Of a DNA stretch of 48,950 bases, positions 8,749 through 16,955 are shown piece after piece (position 1 is the first letter of the stretch; each line of letters begins with the position of its first letter). The notes beneath the pieces are model-generated. The model was given only the letters and a program-made list of their open reading frames with translations, had not been told where the DNA came from and did not search any database. Position numbers and translations under genes: made by a program. The stretch covers positions 1-48,950 of the forward strand of contig JAQBQF010000315.1 of assembly GCA_028287115.1 (NCBI GenBank), given 5' to 3'. Source of the stretch: Myxococcales bacterium. Lineage in GTDB: Bacteria > Myxococcota_A > Polyangia > Haliangiales > Haliangiaceae.

Positions 8749-9489
8749 ACGCTCGGTCGCGGAAGCCGCACCCGATTGCTCGAACCGATCGAGCTGACGG
8801 CGAGCATCGTCTCGCCGGGCCGACCGCGATGACGGCGCTGCGAGACCATCGAGCACGGTGGTTGCCTCTGGGATGCGGCCGAGCCGGATCAGGCAGATCG
8901 CACTCAGGTAGCGCGCTTCGTCGGCGAGTGAGCCGTCCGGCGCGAGGACCAGGAATCGGGTCCACGCGGCGAGCGCTGCTTTCGGGTCATCGGTGTGGAA
9001 GTGCAACCGATGGGCAATCCGATATGCGGCGTAGCGATCATTCTCGGGCGCCAACGTTGAATGGGCCTGGGACTCGGCAACCTGAGCCGGCGCCGCTCGC
9101 AGCGGCGGTACCGCTCGCCGGAGCGGTAGTGGCACGGGCGTGGGCGCGGGCCGTGACGTCTCTTGGGGAGACGCGGTCTCTGCCGGCACCACGAGGAGTC
9201 GCGACGGCAATCGATCCGGTGCTAACCGCGGCAGAGGTGGTCGGTTCGGTACGGCGGTGGATGATGACTTCGACGCCGTCAACGCGGTCAACCGCCCGGT
9301 GATCGCCGCCCATCCCACGCTGCTCGCGAGCACCAGCCCGATCGTGAGCCAGACGGCTCGGCGTCCAAGCCTTGTCTGTCGGGTACTCAAGCCATCGCGA
9401 ATCCAGGCGTCGCTACCAGAAACGTGACGATTGTCGTCATCGATCTGACTGCGAAGCGCCGCGGTGGCTCGATCGAGGAGATCACTCAT
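8746..9489 (-). CDS. Membrane-anchored anti-sigma-like protein with TPR-like C-terminus
   Basis: A 247-aa protein. Residues 1-42 are a charged cytosolic stretch. A single membrane helix (about 43-64, AVWLTIGLVLASSVGWAAI) follows, then a Pro-rich linker. The C-terminal domain has helical repeat character: YAAYRIAHRLHFHTDDPKAAL and ADEARYLSAICLIRLGRIPEA, like TPR proteins of the envelope. The ATG at 9489 overlaps the stop of the ECF sigma gene (ATGA, 9486-9489), which argues for translational coupling and an anti-sigma role. No ZAS-type HxxxCxxC zinc motif is seen. The longer in-frame extension to 9618 is rejected because it runs antisense-like through the sigma gene. The anti-sigma function is inferred from position and topology only. 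Confidence 0.75.
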   Translation of the reverse strand: MSDLLDRATAALRSQIDDDNRHVSGSDAWIRDGLSTRQTRLGRRAVWLTIGLVLASSVGWAAITGRLTALTASKSSSTAVPNRPPLPRLAPDRLPSRLLVVPAETASPQETSRPAPTPVPLPLRRAVPPLRAAPAQVAESQAHSTLAPENDRYAAYRIAHRLHFHTDDPKAALAAWTRFLVLAPDGSLADEARYLSAICLIRLGRIPEATTVLDGLAAPSSRSARRDDARRQLDRFEQSGAASATER

Positions 9490-10088
9490 CGCCAACCCTC
9501 CTCGGAGAGCCGCTCGCGCAGCCGTTGCCGGGCATGAAACAGTCGCGTCCGTACGGTCGCCTCGGGCACGTCGAGGATCTGGGCCGCCTCGACTGCGGTC
9601 CGGCCTTCGATCTCGCACAGCACGAACGCCACGCGATGTGCCACCGAGAGCGCGTCGAGGGCACGGGTCAAGGCGCTAGCCAACCGGCGATCATCGAGCG
9701 CAGCGTCGGGGCCGCGCGATGGGTTGATCGGCTCGTTGGCATGACGCTCGATGGTCTTGCGGCGTCTCGCCGCCGCCCGCACGTAATGGCGAGCTCGGTT
9801 GCTGACACAGCCCAAAAGGAAGGAACCCAGCGTCGACTCTTCGCGGTAGTTCCGGATCATGCGCGGTAAGTCTAGAAACACCTCATGGACGAGATCTTCG
9901 GCGATGTCAGGATCGCCCACCACACGGCTCGCCAGCTTGCGCACCTGCACCTGATGGGCGCGATACACCTCGACGACGGCGGCAGGATCGGCGCGTCGAA
10001 GGCGCTCGATCAAATCGTCGTGAGGCTCGACGTCATCTCCCATGACCAGCGCCATCTCAGCGTGGGCCAGTCTGGTCACGGCCACCAC
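9486..10088 (-). CDS. ECF-type RNA polymerase sigma factor
   Basis: A sigma-70 family ECF factor of up to 200 aa. Region 2 is visible as DPDIAEDLVHEVFLDLPRM with TLGSFLLGCVSNRARHYVR. Region 4 is ALSVAHRVAFVLCEIEG followed by the helix-turn-helix ILDVPEATVRTRLFHARQRL. The start is uncertain: a GTG at 10088 overlaps the upstream gene by 13 bp, and ATGs at 10055 and 10043 are alternatives with poor ribosome-binding sites. It sits second in an apparent operon (barrel-like protein, sigma, anti-sigma-like), so its signal is probably envelope-related. The shared element upstream of the operon and of two lipoprotein genes is a candidate for its own target promoter, which would imply autoregulation. 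Confidence 0.92.
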   Translation of the reverse strand: MVAVTRLAHAEMALVMGDDVEPHDDLIERLRRADPAAVVEVYRAHQVQVRKLASRVVGDPDIAEDLVHEVFLDLPRMIRNYREESTLGSFLLGCVSNRARHYVRAAARRRKTIERHANEPINPSRGPDAALDDRRLASALTRALDALSVAHRVAFVLCEIEGRTAVEAAQILDVPEATVRTRLFHARQRLRERLSEEGWR

Positions 10089-10978
10089 ACACGCCCGCCG
10101 ATGGTCGCAACCGTTTCTGCAGCCAAATCGGTTGGTACGATCTCGGCGATGCGTAGCTCACCGTCGAGCCAACGAGTGATCGCATAGCTCGTCGTGGCGT
10201 GGATATCGCCAAACAACACCGCCGGACTGTTGGGGCGCGAATCGATGGCGACGCCTGCGCTGACGCCCAGACCAGCGCCGAAACGATGAACAAGCGGCAC
10301 CGAGTACGTCGCCGACAGCGGAAGCGTTATCCGCGAGAACACATCCGGGCTTGTTCCCACGGCGCCGATCGTGGCACCTCCAGTGATGTCGAAACGTCCA
10401 AACCGTCGACCCACCTCGAGCTCGGCGCGCTCGCGCAGCGTGTCGACCGTGCTGCCCAGCCGCGCCGCGATCTCCCAACGATGACTCGATGCGGCTGCGA
10501 CCTCTCGCGTGGTTCGCTGAAACAGCGTGGCATGGTCGTCGCCGGCCACCGGCTGCACGTTCGCGATCGGAGGGTCGACAACTGCCGAAGCCTCGATCGT
10601 CGAAGCGTCGACCATCGATGCAGTCGTCGGATCCAGGCCAGAGTCTCCCGCGGCTTCAGCGACCACGATCCATACCAGCATCTCCTGCCGCTGCCCAAGG
10701 TCTTGCGGCACATCGACCGTCCGTTCGACTCGCCCGCGACGCGTCACGATCACCAGCATCGCTCTGTGGTCGTCGACCGAGCTGACGTCGATCGAAACGG
10801 GTGTCGCTTCGGGGTGATCCTTCAGCTCGCGAGCGACGGCGTCGCGTAAGTCCTCGAGCTCACCCTGTGCGATCGGCGCCGTCCTGGTCGAGGTCGAGGT
10901 CACGGTCACCGCCGGAGGCGCGGCCTCGCCGATTCGAGCCAGAAACCCGACCACCACTCCGATCCACTTCGAGATCAC
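10076..10978 (-). CDS. Predicted exported barrel-like protein, first gene of ECF operon
   Basis: A 300-aa protein with a short hydrophobic N-terminus (WIGVVVGFLARIGEAAPPA) that could be a signal peptide. The middle (residues 35-110) resembles a soluble alpha/beta domain. The C-terminal half alternates Gly/aromatic strands (RFDITGGATIGAVG, GAGLGVSAGVAIDSRP) and ends VWWP, as for small outer-membrane barrels. No family is recognised. The GTG at 10978 lies only 8 nt after CGGGAAC of a conserved element. The transcript may therefore be leaderless, or the true start may be one of the GTGs near 10954-10957. Its stop overlaps the sigma gene start. It could be the sensor or target of the sigma factor; this is inference. 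Confidence 0.7.
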   Translation of the reverse strand: MISKWIGVVVGFLARIGEAAPPAVTVTSTSTRTAPIAQGELEDLRDAVARELKDHPEATPVSIDVSSVDDHRAMLVIVTRRGRVERTVDVPQDLGQRQEMLVWIVVAEAAGDSGLDPTTASMVDASTIEASAVVDPPIANVQPVAGDDHATLFQRTTREVAAASSHRWEIAARLGSTVDTLRERAELEVGRRFGRFDITGGATIGAVGTSPDVFSRITLPLSATYSVPLVHRFGAGLGVSAGVAIDSRPNSPAVLFGDIHATTSYAITRWLDGELRIAEIVPTDLAAETVATIGGRVWWP

Positions 10979-10986
10979 GGAGCTTG

Positions 10987-11012
10987 GTTCCCGGCCATCA
11001 CCGGATCATTCA
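10987..11012 (-). promoter_or_regulatory. Shared element TGAATGATC-N10-CGGGAAC before ECF operon
   Basis: The minus strand reads TGAATGATC, ten bases, CGGGAAC immediately before the barrel-like gene that begins the ECF operon. The half-sites and their spacing are the same as at 11091-11116 (opposite strand, same intergenic region) and 8723-8748. The ten-base spacer differs, as expected for a protein-binding site and not a duplicated gene fragment. Confidence 0.5.
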
Positions 11013-11090
11013 TCCGAGACCGCAACTTTGAGCGCAGAGCCCCGATTTGTCGGTGCGGTCTTGAACGAAATGGCTTCAGCTCCAGAGCGT

Positions 11091-11116
11091 TGAATGATCG
11101 ACGGCGCATCGGGAAC
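11091..11116 (+). promoter_or_regulatory. Shared element TGAATGATC-N10-CGGGAAC before lipoprotein gene
   Basis: This plus-strand copy lies about 101 nt before the ATG at 11218, nearly the same distance as the 8723-8748 copy from its gene. The flanks are also similar to that copy (GAGCGT on the left). A perfect GACCGA/TCGGTC hairpin (11183-11196) lies in the leader. With 10987-11012 it forms a divergent pair in one intergenic region. Confidence 0.55.
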
Positions 11117-11217
11117 GTGAGGTCGAGAAGTCGAGTTGGGCCTGACGCTTCGACGAAACGATCAGACGCCACCGAACCGCAAGACCGACTTCGGTCGTTG
11201 CACACCAGGAGACCTGC

Positions 11218-12522
11218 ATGGACTGCCCGAATCGAGCGCCTTCCTTCATCGTTCTGAGCGCTTACATCCTGACCGCGTGCCAGTCGCCAGCGGTCGCGCC
11301 GGACGCTGCTACGGGCGCGGATGGAGCTAACGACATCGACGCCGCGGTCGTCGCGTGCTCCGAGTTGATGCCTGCATACCTGCACACGACTCCAGCGGGC
11401 CAGTCGCGCACTCGCGGCTTCGAAGGCCGGATCGCCGCGTTTGCCCGCCAGTCGCGCCTTGTGGCCGCATGGAGCGAGATCGATGCCGCGGGCAAGACTC
11501 ACGTTGTCGTCGGTGACAGCCCGGGCGATGATAGCGCCCTCGGTACCAGCGAAGCATGGGTGGGTGACGGCGACGTCCACGACTTCGCAGTCGTCCGCCT
11601 CGACGCGGAACACGCCGCCCTCGTATTCGACGTCCAGGTTGGGGACTTCGGCGCGGCCGGGTTCTCGAGTACGGCTTGGATCGCTCGCTTGACGCTCGGC
11701 GCGACGCCCGCGGCCGAAGCCGCGACGATCTTGCGAGCCAACAGTTCGTTGTATTCGAGTGAGGATCACGGCGGCGCCTTCCTTCTGCTGGACTTCTCGC
11801 CGTTGACTGCGGTGCCGATGTCGTTCGCGGAGCTCGTGAACGGCTCCATCGTGGTCGGCACGGTCCTCTCGGCGGACCTCATCGCCGATGGCTTCAACTG
11901 GGCCGATATGGTGCAGACGGGGGCGGACTACGTCGTACTGGCTCGCGACGCCAACAATCGGTTGCATCACCGGAAGCTTCATCCCGACGGGACAGCAGTC
12001 ACGAGTTGGGTGACCACCGCGACCAGCTTCCAATTCGCGGGTCCCCAGCGAATCGCGGGTGTCGGCGACAGCACAGTCGCCGTCAGCGACGTTTCGGTGG
12101 CACAGGGCACCTCAACGACGAATCTGGTCGTGACGACGCTCGACGCTGCGACCGGCGCAACGCGCCGAGAGCTCGTGATCCCCGGCACCTCCGGTGACTT
12201 CTCCACATACAACATTGTTGGCAATGATACGGTCGCGACGGTCGTCTACGACATGTCCGCGTCGAGCTCTGACGCGATCGCGATATCGGGCCAGCAGATC
12301 GATGCGACCGGTCACGCCGTCGCGCCGCCGACGACATTCGCGAACATGACGGCCTTTCAGAGCGGTGCTGCAACCTCGGGCGTGTTCGGTGGCAGCGTTG
12401 CGGTCGTCGATGGCAAGACCCACGTATTGGTCCCAACCCACCTCAGACGCGTCGATCCCAGCGGTCCCCTCGACGATGAGTTCGAGCTGCACCACGCCCT
12501 CGGATGCGGAAGTATCCCGTGA
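11218..12522 (+). CDS. Lipoprotein of unknown function, beta-propeller-like
   Basis: A 434-aa protein. SAYILTAC gives a lipobox with Cys at residue 21, then an Asp/Ala-rich linker typical of secreted myxobacterial lipoproteins. The mature part has repeated short strands with Gly/Asp turns (LVAAWSEIDAAGKTHVVVGD, YVVLARDANNRLHHRKLHPDG), which suggests a beta-propeller, but no named repeat is certain. AGGAG at 11207-11211 supports the ATG at 11218. The TGAATGATC-N10-CGGGAAC element upstream places it in the same regulon as the ECF operon it diverges from. It converges with the frameshifted retropepsin gene. The function is unknown; a surface sensor or binding protein is possible. Confidence 0.85.
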   Translation: MDCPNRAPSFIVLSAYILTACQSPAVAPDAATGADGANDIDAAVVACSELMPAYLHTTPAGQSRTRGFEGRIAAFARQSRLVAAWSEIDAAGKTHVVVGDSPGDDSALGTSEAWVGDGDVHDFAVVRLDAEHAALVFDVQVGDFGAAGFSSTAWIARLTLGATPAAEAATILRANSSLYSSEDHGGAFLLLDFSPLTAVPMSFAELVNGSIVVGTVLSADLIADGFNWADMVQTGADYVVLARDANNRLHHRKLHPDGTAVTSWVTTATSFQFAGPQRIAGVGDSTVAVSDVSVAQGTSTTNLVVTTLDAATGATRRELVIPGTSGDFSTYNIVGNDTVATVVYDMSASSSDAIAISGQQIDATGHAVAPPTTFANMTAFQSGAATSGVFGGSVAVVDGKTHVLVPTHLRRVDPSGPLDDEFELHHALGCGSIP

Positions 12523-12621
12523 CCGAGCGGATGTGCGCCGCAGGCGAGTGAGCCACCCTAGAGAAAACGGGCGGTTGGCGTCGTAGACTCGTCTTCGCCT
12601 CCAAAACCGCGGTTGCAGCGA

Positions 12622-13000
12622 TCAGCGAAATTCGATCGTGAGGTTGCCGACGTCGATGATCGCGTGCAGCTCGCAGGAAGTCCATGCCGATAATCCCGCC
12701 GAACTCGAAGCCATAGTCCATCTCGCCGATCTCGATCTCGAATCCATCTAGGCCGTGGTCGCCGACCGCCAACAGATCGATCTGTCGCATGAAGACATGC
12801 TCGTGGCCGCCAACGCCTCGAAGCGGCCGCAGGTGATCGCTTGGCGTGAGGTAGATACCGGGGTCAGCAGCAAGGTCGGCGTTGATCACCGTGCTGGCTG
12901 CACCCGTGTCCACCAGGACGTCCGGGATCTCGATCGTCGTTCCGTGAAACGTCAGTGTGGCGGTGACGTAGACGAGCTCATGTCGGGAGGTCAGTTGCAC
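12622..13000 (-). pseudogene. Retropepsin-like aspartic protease, frameshifted near C-terminus
   Basis: The minus strand from a GTG at 13000 encodes a single-domain aspartic protease of the retroviral type. VLVDTGAASTVIN has the catalytic Asp-Thr-Gly at residues 31-33, and FGGIIGMDFL is the conserved second signature. After FLR the frame is lost: the expected ending HAIIDVGNLTIEF followed by a stop at 12622-12624 is read one frame over. A two-base CG loss near 12671-12676 would explain it. Without the correction the frame runs on into antisense of the neighbouring lipoprotein gene. It overlaps the preceding small gene by 23 bp. GGGGG lies a few bases before the GTG. Sequencing error or real decay cannot be separated here. 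Confidence 0.75.
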
Positions 13001-13211
13001 GCAGCCCCCGGATGCCGAGCCAGAGGCGCTCCTCGATCTTCAACTCGACCCTGCTCGTGTGCACGAAGCAGAACTCTCGATGCGGATGCTGGCGCCGAAG
13101 CTCGCCGTAGCGCTTCATCGTTGCTCGGCCATCGGGGCAATGGTCGATCACCGCGATCCGATCGTAGACGCGATGATCGTTCTCGGAGTGTGCGTCCAAA
13201 GCCTCGATCAC
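12978..13211 (-). CDS. Small conserved hypothetical protein paired with retropepsin
   Basis: A protein of about 77 aa. The core reads RIAVIDHCPDGRATMKRYGEL and then HPHREFCFVHTSRVELKIEER, ending WLGIRG. I recall this pattern from small conserved proteins in many bacteria that sit directly before a retropepsin-like protease gene. Upstream in the same frame, HPDQWLVIEAL continues the likely family N-terminus, but a TGA comes before any ATG. The native start may therefore be lost, or be the GTG at 13211. Its 3' end overlaps the protease gene by 23 bp, so the pair is probably co-translated. No function is established. Confidence 0.65.
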   Translation of the reverse strand: MIEALDAHSENDHRVYDRIAVIDHCPDGRATMKRYGELRRQHPHREFCFVHTSRVELKIEERLWLGIRGLRATDLPT

Positions 13212-13394
13212 GAGCCATTGATCGGGATGTGCAGCACTTCACCCTAGTTGCTGACGCTGACATCGAGCAACTTCTCGACGAGGCGGCGGGTGTTTCCAAC
13301 CAAAGGCAGCAGTGCTCGACGGCAGTACCGTGGCAGCGGCTGAAAGGAACCGAGCTCGGGTCGGCTCAACGCGTTGAAACTACGTGTGGATGGA

Positions 13395-13749
<355 letters not shown>

Positions 13750-13792
13750 ATGTCAAAGAACCTCTGCAGTGTGGGGCTGCCGAGGGCATCGG

Positions 13793-14902
13793 TCAAGGCT
13801 CGCCGCGATACCTCGCCGGTTCGCTCCCTCGTACCGCGAGCTCCGGGCGCCACCGAAATTTCGCAGCAAGCGGATGCGGCTCACCGAGAGCGATCGCGGC
13901 GATGATCTCGCCGAGCACGGGCGCGAACTTGAACGCGTGTCCGGATCCGCCGGTCGCGACGACGAGCTTCGGGTTGTTCGGATCGCGCGCGATCCAAAAG
14001 TTTCCGTCGGCGGTATCGCTATACACGCACAACCTCCGGAACACGATCGGCGCGTCGACGAGCGCGGGAAAGGAGTCGCGCAGCATGTCGCGCAATTCCG
14101 ATTCTTGCGCGTTGGTGACCACGCGCGTGGCATCCGGTGCGAGCGCGATTCCAGTGCCGTGATTTGCGATCTTGACGATCCCATCACGATCGACGGGGAA
14201 CCCGTAATAGCCGGTGCGGGAGATGTCGGCGCCGAACACCGGGAAGCGCGCAGCTTCGAACAGCGATGGATCCGGTGGCCGCAAGTGAAACACCGGCTGG
14301 CCGACCGCTCCGAGCGATGACGCGAGCTCCGGCACGATCAGCGGTACCCATGCGCCGGCGCAAACGACGACGAGATCGGCTTCGCCGCCGTCCAGCGCGG
14401 CATCGATCGTCCCCGCGCGAATCGTGACGCCACGAGCCGTTGCCTCTGCCGCGAGCTTCGCGACGACCCCCGAGGCGTGCGCCCAACCACCGCGCGGATT
14501 GAAATATCCATCGACGTACGCACCGGGCCGATACGCCGGAAATCGCCGCACGATCGCGGTCGCGTCGAGCCGCTCGATCGGGTGACCTCGCCGGCGCAAC
14601 AGCTCGTAACTCTCGTACTCGAAGCCGCCCGGCTCCATGCGCGCACGCGACAAGAACGTCACGCCGGTCTCGTGAAACAGCTCGGGCCACTGTCGCCAAC
14701 GTGCGAGTGCGCGTTCCCCGAGCGCGGTGTAGTCCTCGTCGGCGCCGTAGTCCATCCGCACGACCTTGCTGATATCGGTCGATTCGGCGAGCGGATGGGG
14801 CAAAGGCCCCGGATCGACGAGCGTGACCTCGCACTTGCGATCGCGCAGCGCGAGTGCGGCCGTCAGGCCGAAGATGCCGCCGCCTGCGACGAGGATTCGC
14901 AT
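13793..14902 (-). CDS. FAD-dependent oxidoreductase, sarcosine oxidase/N-methyltryptophan oxidase-like
   Basis: A 369-aa DAO-family flavoprotein. The N-terminus VAGGGIFGLTAALAL is the dinucleotide-binding GxGxxG motif (residues 6-12), with VDPGP closing the second strand. GGWAHASGVVAKL around 138-150 and ATGGSGHAFKFAPVLGE near 315-331 are typical of the monomeric sarcosine oxidase branch. RRLCVYSDT places Cys292 where this family attaches FAD covalently, so covalent flavin is plausible. The likely reaction is oxidation of a small secondary or N-methyl amine to imine with release of hydrogen peroxide; the substrate cannot be told. The ATG at 14902 begins directly with the flavin motif. No operon partner is evident; tmRNA follows downstream. 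Confidence 0.9.
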   Translation of the reverse strand: MRILVAGGGIFGLTAALALRDRKCEVTLVDPGPLPHPLAESTDISKVVRMDYGADEDYTALGERALARWRQWPELFHETGVTFLSRARMEPGGFEYESYELLRRRGHPIERLDATAIVRRFPAYRPGAYVDGYFNPRGGWAHASGVVAKLAAEATARGVTIRAGTIDAALDGGEADLVVVCAGAWVPLIVPELASSLGAVGQPVFHLRPPDPSLFEAARFPVFGADISRTGYYGFPVDRDGIVKIANHGTGIALAPDATRVVTNAQESELRDMLRDSFPALVDAPIVFRRLCVYSDTADGNFWIARDPNNPKLVVATGGSGHAFKFAPVLGEIIAAIALGEPHPLAAKFRWRPELAVRGSEPARYRGEP

Positions 14903-15027
14903 GTGCGCAGGTTACACCAGGCACTGTTCAGTCCCGCGAGGCACGCAAGCAACGACCGGATCGTGCTGCTATGTCGACGACGCGACGATGGCCCGCGACC
15001 GAGCTCGGTTAGCGTCGCGCATTCCAG

Positions 15028-15594
15028 CTACAGCTCGAGGCTGCTCGCGACGTGACGTAGAAACACCGTCGCCAGATCGCCTTCGACAGGTTGCGGCCCG
15101 TCCTCCTCGGCCATCACGTGATCGAGGAAGCACAGCTGCGGCTCGCCGATCGGCGTCTTGCGATCTGGGTGATAGATGTAGAGGTCTGCGTAGACGCGTA
15201 GCGGCGCGAACACGCCGCGACCTTCGAGGTCGGTTCCGTCGAGCCAGCCCTCTTCCTCGACGTACGTTTCGTAAAACAGGTCGACCTGCGCGTCGACGAG
15301 CGTGAGCCGACCGTGCAGCCCGAGGATCCGAGCGAACGATGGCGGCAACGACGCATCGGGCACGTCCGGGCGCGAGCAGCGGAGCCGGTCGGTGCCGAGA
15401 TCGATGACGAGCGAGTGATAGATCTGATCCTCGTGACTCGTATCGAGGCGCGCCGCCGTCGCACGGGCGCACAGGCGCGCGAGCACCGCAGCGTTTTCCG
15501 GTGTTGTTGCAAGCACGGGCGCAAAGTGCGCGACGAGCGCAGCCGGAAGATCTCGTGCGGCACAGATGGCGGACCATTCGGCAGGCAATGTCAT
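15028..15594 (-). CDS. Hypothetical protein, second of a two-gene minus-strand unit
   Basis: A 188-aa cytosolic-looking protein with no signal peptide or membrane helix. The segment LRVYADLYIYHPDRKTPIG and the acidic C-terminus FLDHVMAEEDGPQ suggest a compact alpha/beta fold somewhat like SMI1/KNR4 (SUKH) proteins, but I cannot claim membership. AAGGAC upstream supports the ATG at 15594. It lies 54 bp after the membrane-anchored gene at 15649 and is probably co-transcribed with it. Its function is unknown. Confidence 0.7.
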   Translation of the reverse strand: MTLPAEWSAICAARDLPAALVAHFAPVLATTPENAAVLARLCARATAARLDTSHEDQIYHSLVIDLGTDRLRCSRPDVPDASLPPSFARILGLHGRLTLVDAQVDLFYETYVEEEGWLDGTDLEGRGVFAPLRVYADLYIYHPDRKTPIGEPQLCFLDHVMAEEDGPQPVEGDLATVFLRHVASSLEL

Positions 15595-15648
15595 GACGTC
15601 CTTGACCCGTCGTGCACGGGTCGCAGCAGTATGCCGCGAGGCCGAGAC

Positions 15649-16185
15649 TCAACGCTGGATGTGGAGCTGGATCTTCACCGTGCCGTCCGCTTCGCGCGTC
15701 CAGTGCGCGGCGGTGAGCACGAGATCCTGGAGGTCGTGGCCCCAGATGCCATAGGCACCGTCGGTGCGGTTGCGCGCCGGCCGCGGGCCACGCTCTTCGA
15801 TCGGGATCGTCTTGGTGTTCGCGGTGCCTTCTTCGGCCTCGTAGATCTGCGCGTACTCCTCGCAGATCGTCTGGATCAGCGAGGCGCGGGTGAACCCGAG
15901 CGGAAGCGGCGCGGTGATCGGAATCGATGCGGGATGCGAGAGCGGATAGTCGATGACGAGCACCGCTTGCTCGAATGGAATCACGATCTCGTCCGGCCGC
16001 TCGACGCGAACCAGTGCGCTCTGCGGGTCATGAACCTGGACGCCGCCCGGAAATGCGATCCGCTGCATCACCATCGCGACCGGCGGCGGCGGCGCGGTCA
16101 CTCGGGTCTTCGCACTCCACAAGAACACCAAGCCGACGCCCAGCACCACGGCGATCACGAGGAGATAAGGAACCGGCAGCGGCAT
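15649..16185 (-). CDS. Hypothetical protein with one N-terminal membrane helix
   Basis: A 178-aa protein. PVPYLLVIAVVLGVGLVFLW at its N-terminus is a single membrane segment; the remainder is probably periplasmic or cytosolic depending on orientation. PIEERGPRPARNRTDGAYGIW followed by GHDLQDLVL is the best conserved-looking stretch. No family is recognised. The ATG at 16185 is chosen because it begins just before the membrane segment; a GTG at 16236 would add 17 residues. It is divergent from the TetR gene, with the palindrome at 16285-16302 between them, so the TetR protein might regulate both directions. Confidence 0.65.
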   Translation of the reverse strand: MPLPVPYLLVIAVVLGVGLVFLWSAKTRVTAPPPPVAMVMQRIAFPGGVQVHDPQSALVRVERPDEIVIPFEQAVLVIDYPLSHPASIPITAPLPLGFTRASLIQTICEEYAQIYEAEEGTANTKTIPIEERGPRPARNRTDGAYGIWGHDLQDLVLTAAHWTREADGTVKIQLHIQR

Positions 16186-16284
16186 CGACGCGAACCCTAC
16201 ATCGGGTCGCGTCGCTCCCGAAGACGGCACGTGCACTTGCCCGCAGCCTGGGAGGGCACTTGACCGCTACGCGTGACCGAGGTA

Positions 16285-16302
16285 GAACTGACACGTCAGT
16301 TC
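16285..16302. promoter_or_regulatory. Perfect 8-2-8 palindrome, candidate TetR operator
   Basis: GAACTGAC-AC-GTCAGTTC lies 12 bp before the ATG of the TetR gene and between it and the divergent membrane-protein gene. Size and position fit an autoregulatory TetR operator. A weaker related half-site arrangement (CGTCAG-ATC-CTGACG) lies inside the TetR coding sequence around 16345-16359. Confidence 0.65.
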
Positions 16303-16314
16303 CGAGTTATCGCG

Positions 16315-16947
16315 ATGAGTTATATGCGTTCCGAGGCACGTCAACGTCAGATCCTGACGTGTGCCAAGCGCGTGTTTGCGGAGCGCGGGTTTCATTCGGC
16401 GAACGTCAGCCATATCTGCGAAGCGGCGGGGATCGGCCGTGGCACGCTCTACCAGTACTTCGCGAACAAGCGCTCCCTGCTGACCGCGATCCTGCGCGAG
16501 ACGCTCGAACGGGTCCGCACGCTGATGGAGCAGCAGTCGCAGGCGGTCGCGTATCCGCCGCCGGAGCAGATTTCACGATCGGCGGCGCTCGCGGTCTCGA
16601 CCAAGCAGCTCCGGCGCGTGCTCGATATCGTGTTCGACGACGACGACACGCTCCGCATCCTGTTGCGCGAGGCCGTCGGGCTCGATGTCGAGATCGAGAA
16701 GATCCTCGGCGAGATCGACGAAGCGCTGATCGGGATCGTCGAACGCGACCTGCGGCGCGCACATACCGCCGGATACATCCGGGACCTCGACGCACGCGCT
16801 GTCGCGACGATGTTGGTCGGCGGCATCGAGAAGCTCGGCCTCGCTGCACTCCGCAGCGCGTCGCCCGTCGATCTCGATGCACTCGCCCGCGAGGCAACCA
16901 AGCTGCACTCGCTCGGCATCTTTTCGGACCGCTTGAAACCCGATTAG
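16315..16947 (+). CDS. TetR/AcrR-family transcriptional regulator
   Basis: A 210-aa regulator. Residues about 10-56 form the TetR DNA-binding domain: RQRQILTCAKRVFAERGFH, then VSHICEAAGIGRGTLYQYF. The C-terminal ligand domain is helical, with DLDARAVATMLVGGIEKLG typical of the family. The ATG at 16315 is preferred to a GTG at 16273 because the candidate operator (16285-16302) would otherwise be inside the gene. It is followed after 8 bp by the diiron-protein gene, whose ribosome-binding site abuts the TetR stop. That makes the diiron protein its likely target, and repression relieved by a hydrophobic ligand its likely mode. The ligand is unknown. Confidence 0.92.
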   Translation: MSYMRSEARQRQILTCAKRVFAERGFHSANVSHICEAAGIGRGTLYQYFANKRSLLTAILRETLERVRTLMEQQSQAVAYPPPEQISRSAALAVSTKQLRRVLDIVFDDDDTLRILLREAVGLDVEIEKILGEIDEALIGIVERDLRRAHTAGYIRDLDARAVATMLVGGIEKLGLAALRSASPVDLDALAREATKLHSLGIFSDRLKPD

Positions 16948-16955
16948 GAGGACCC

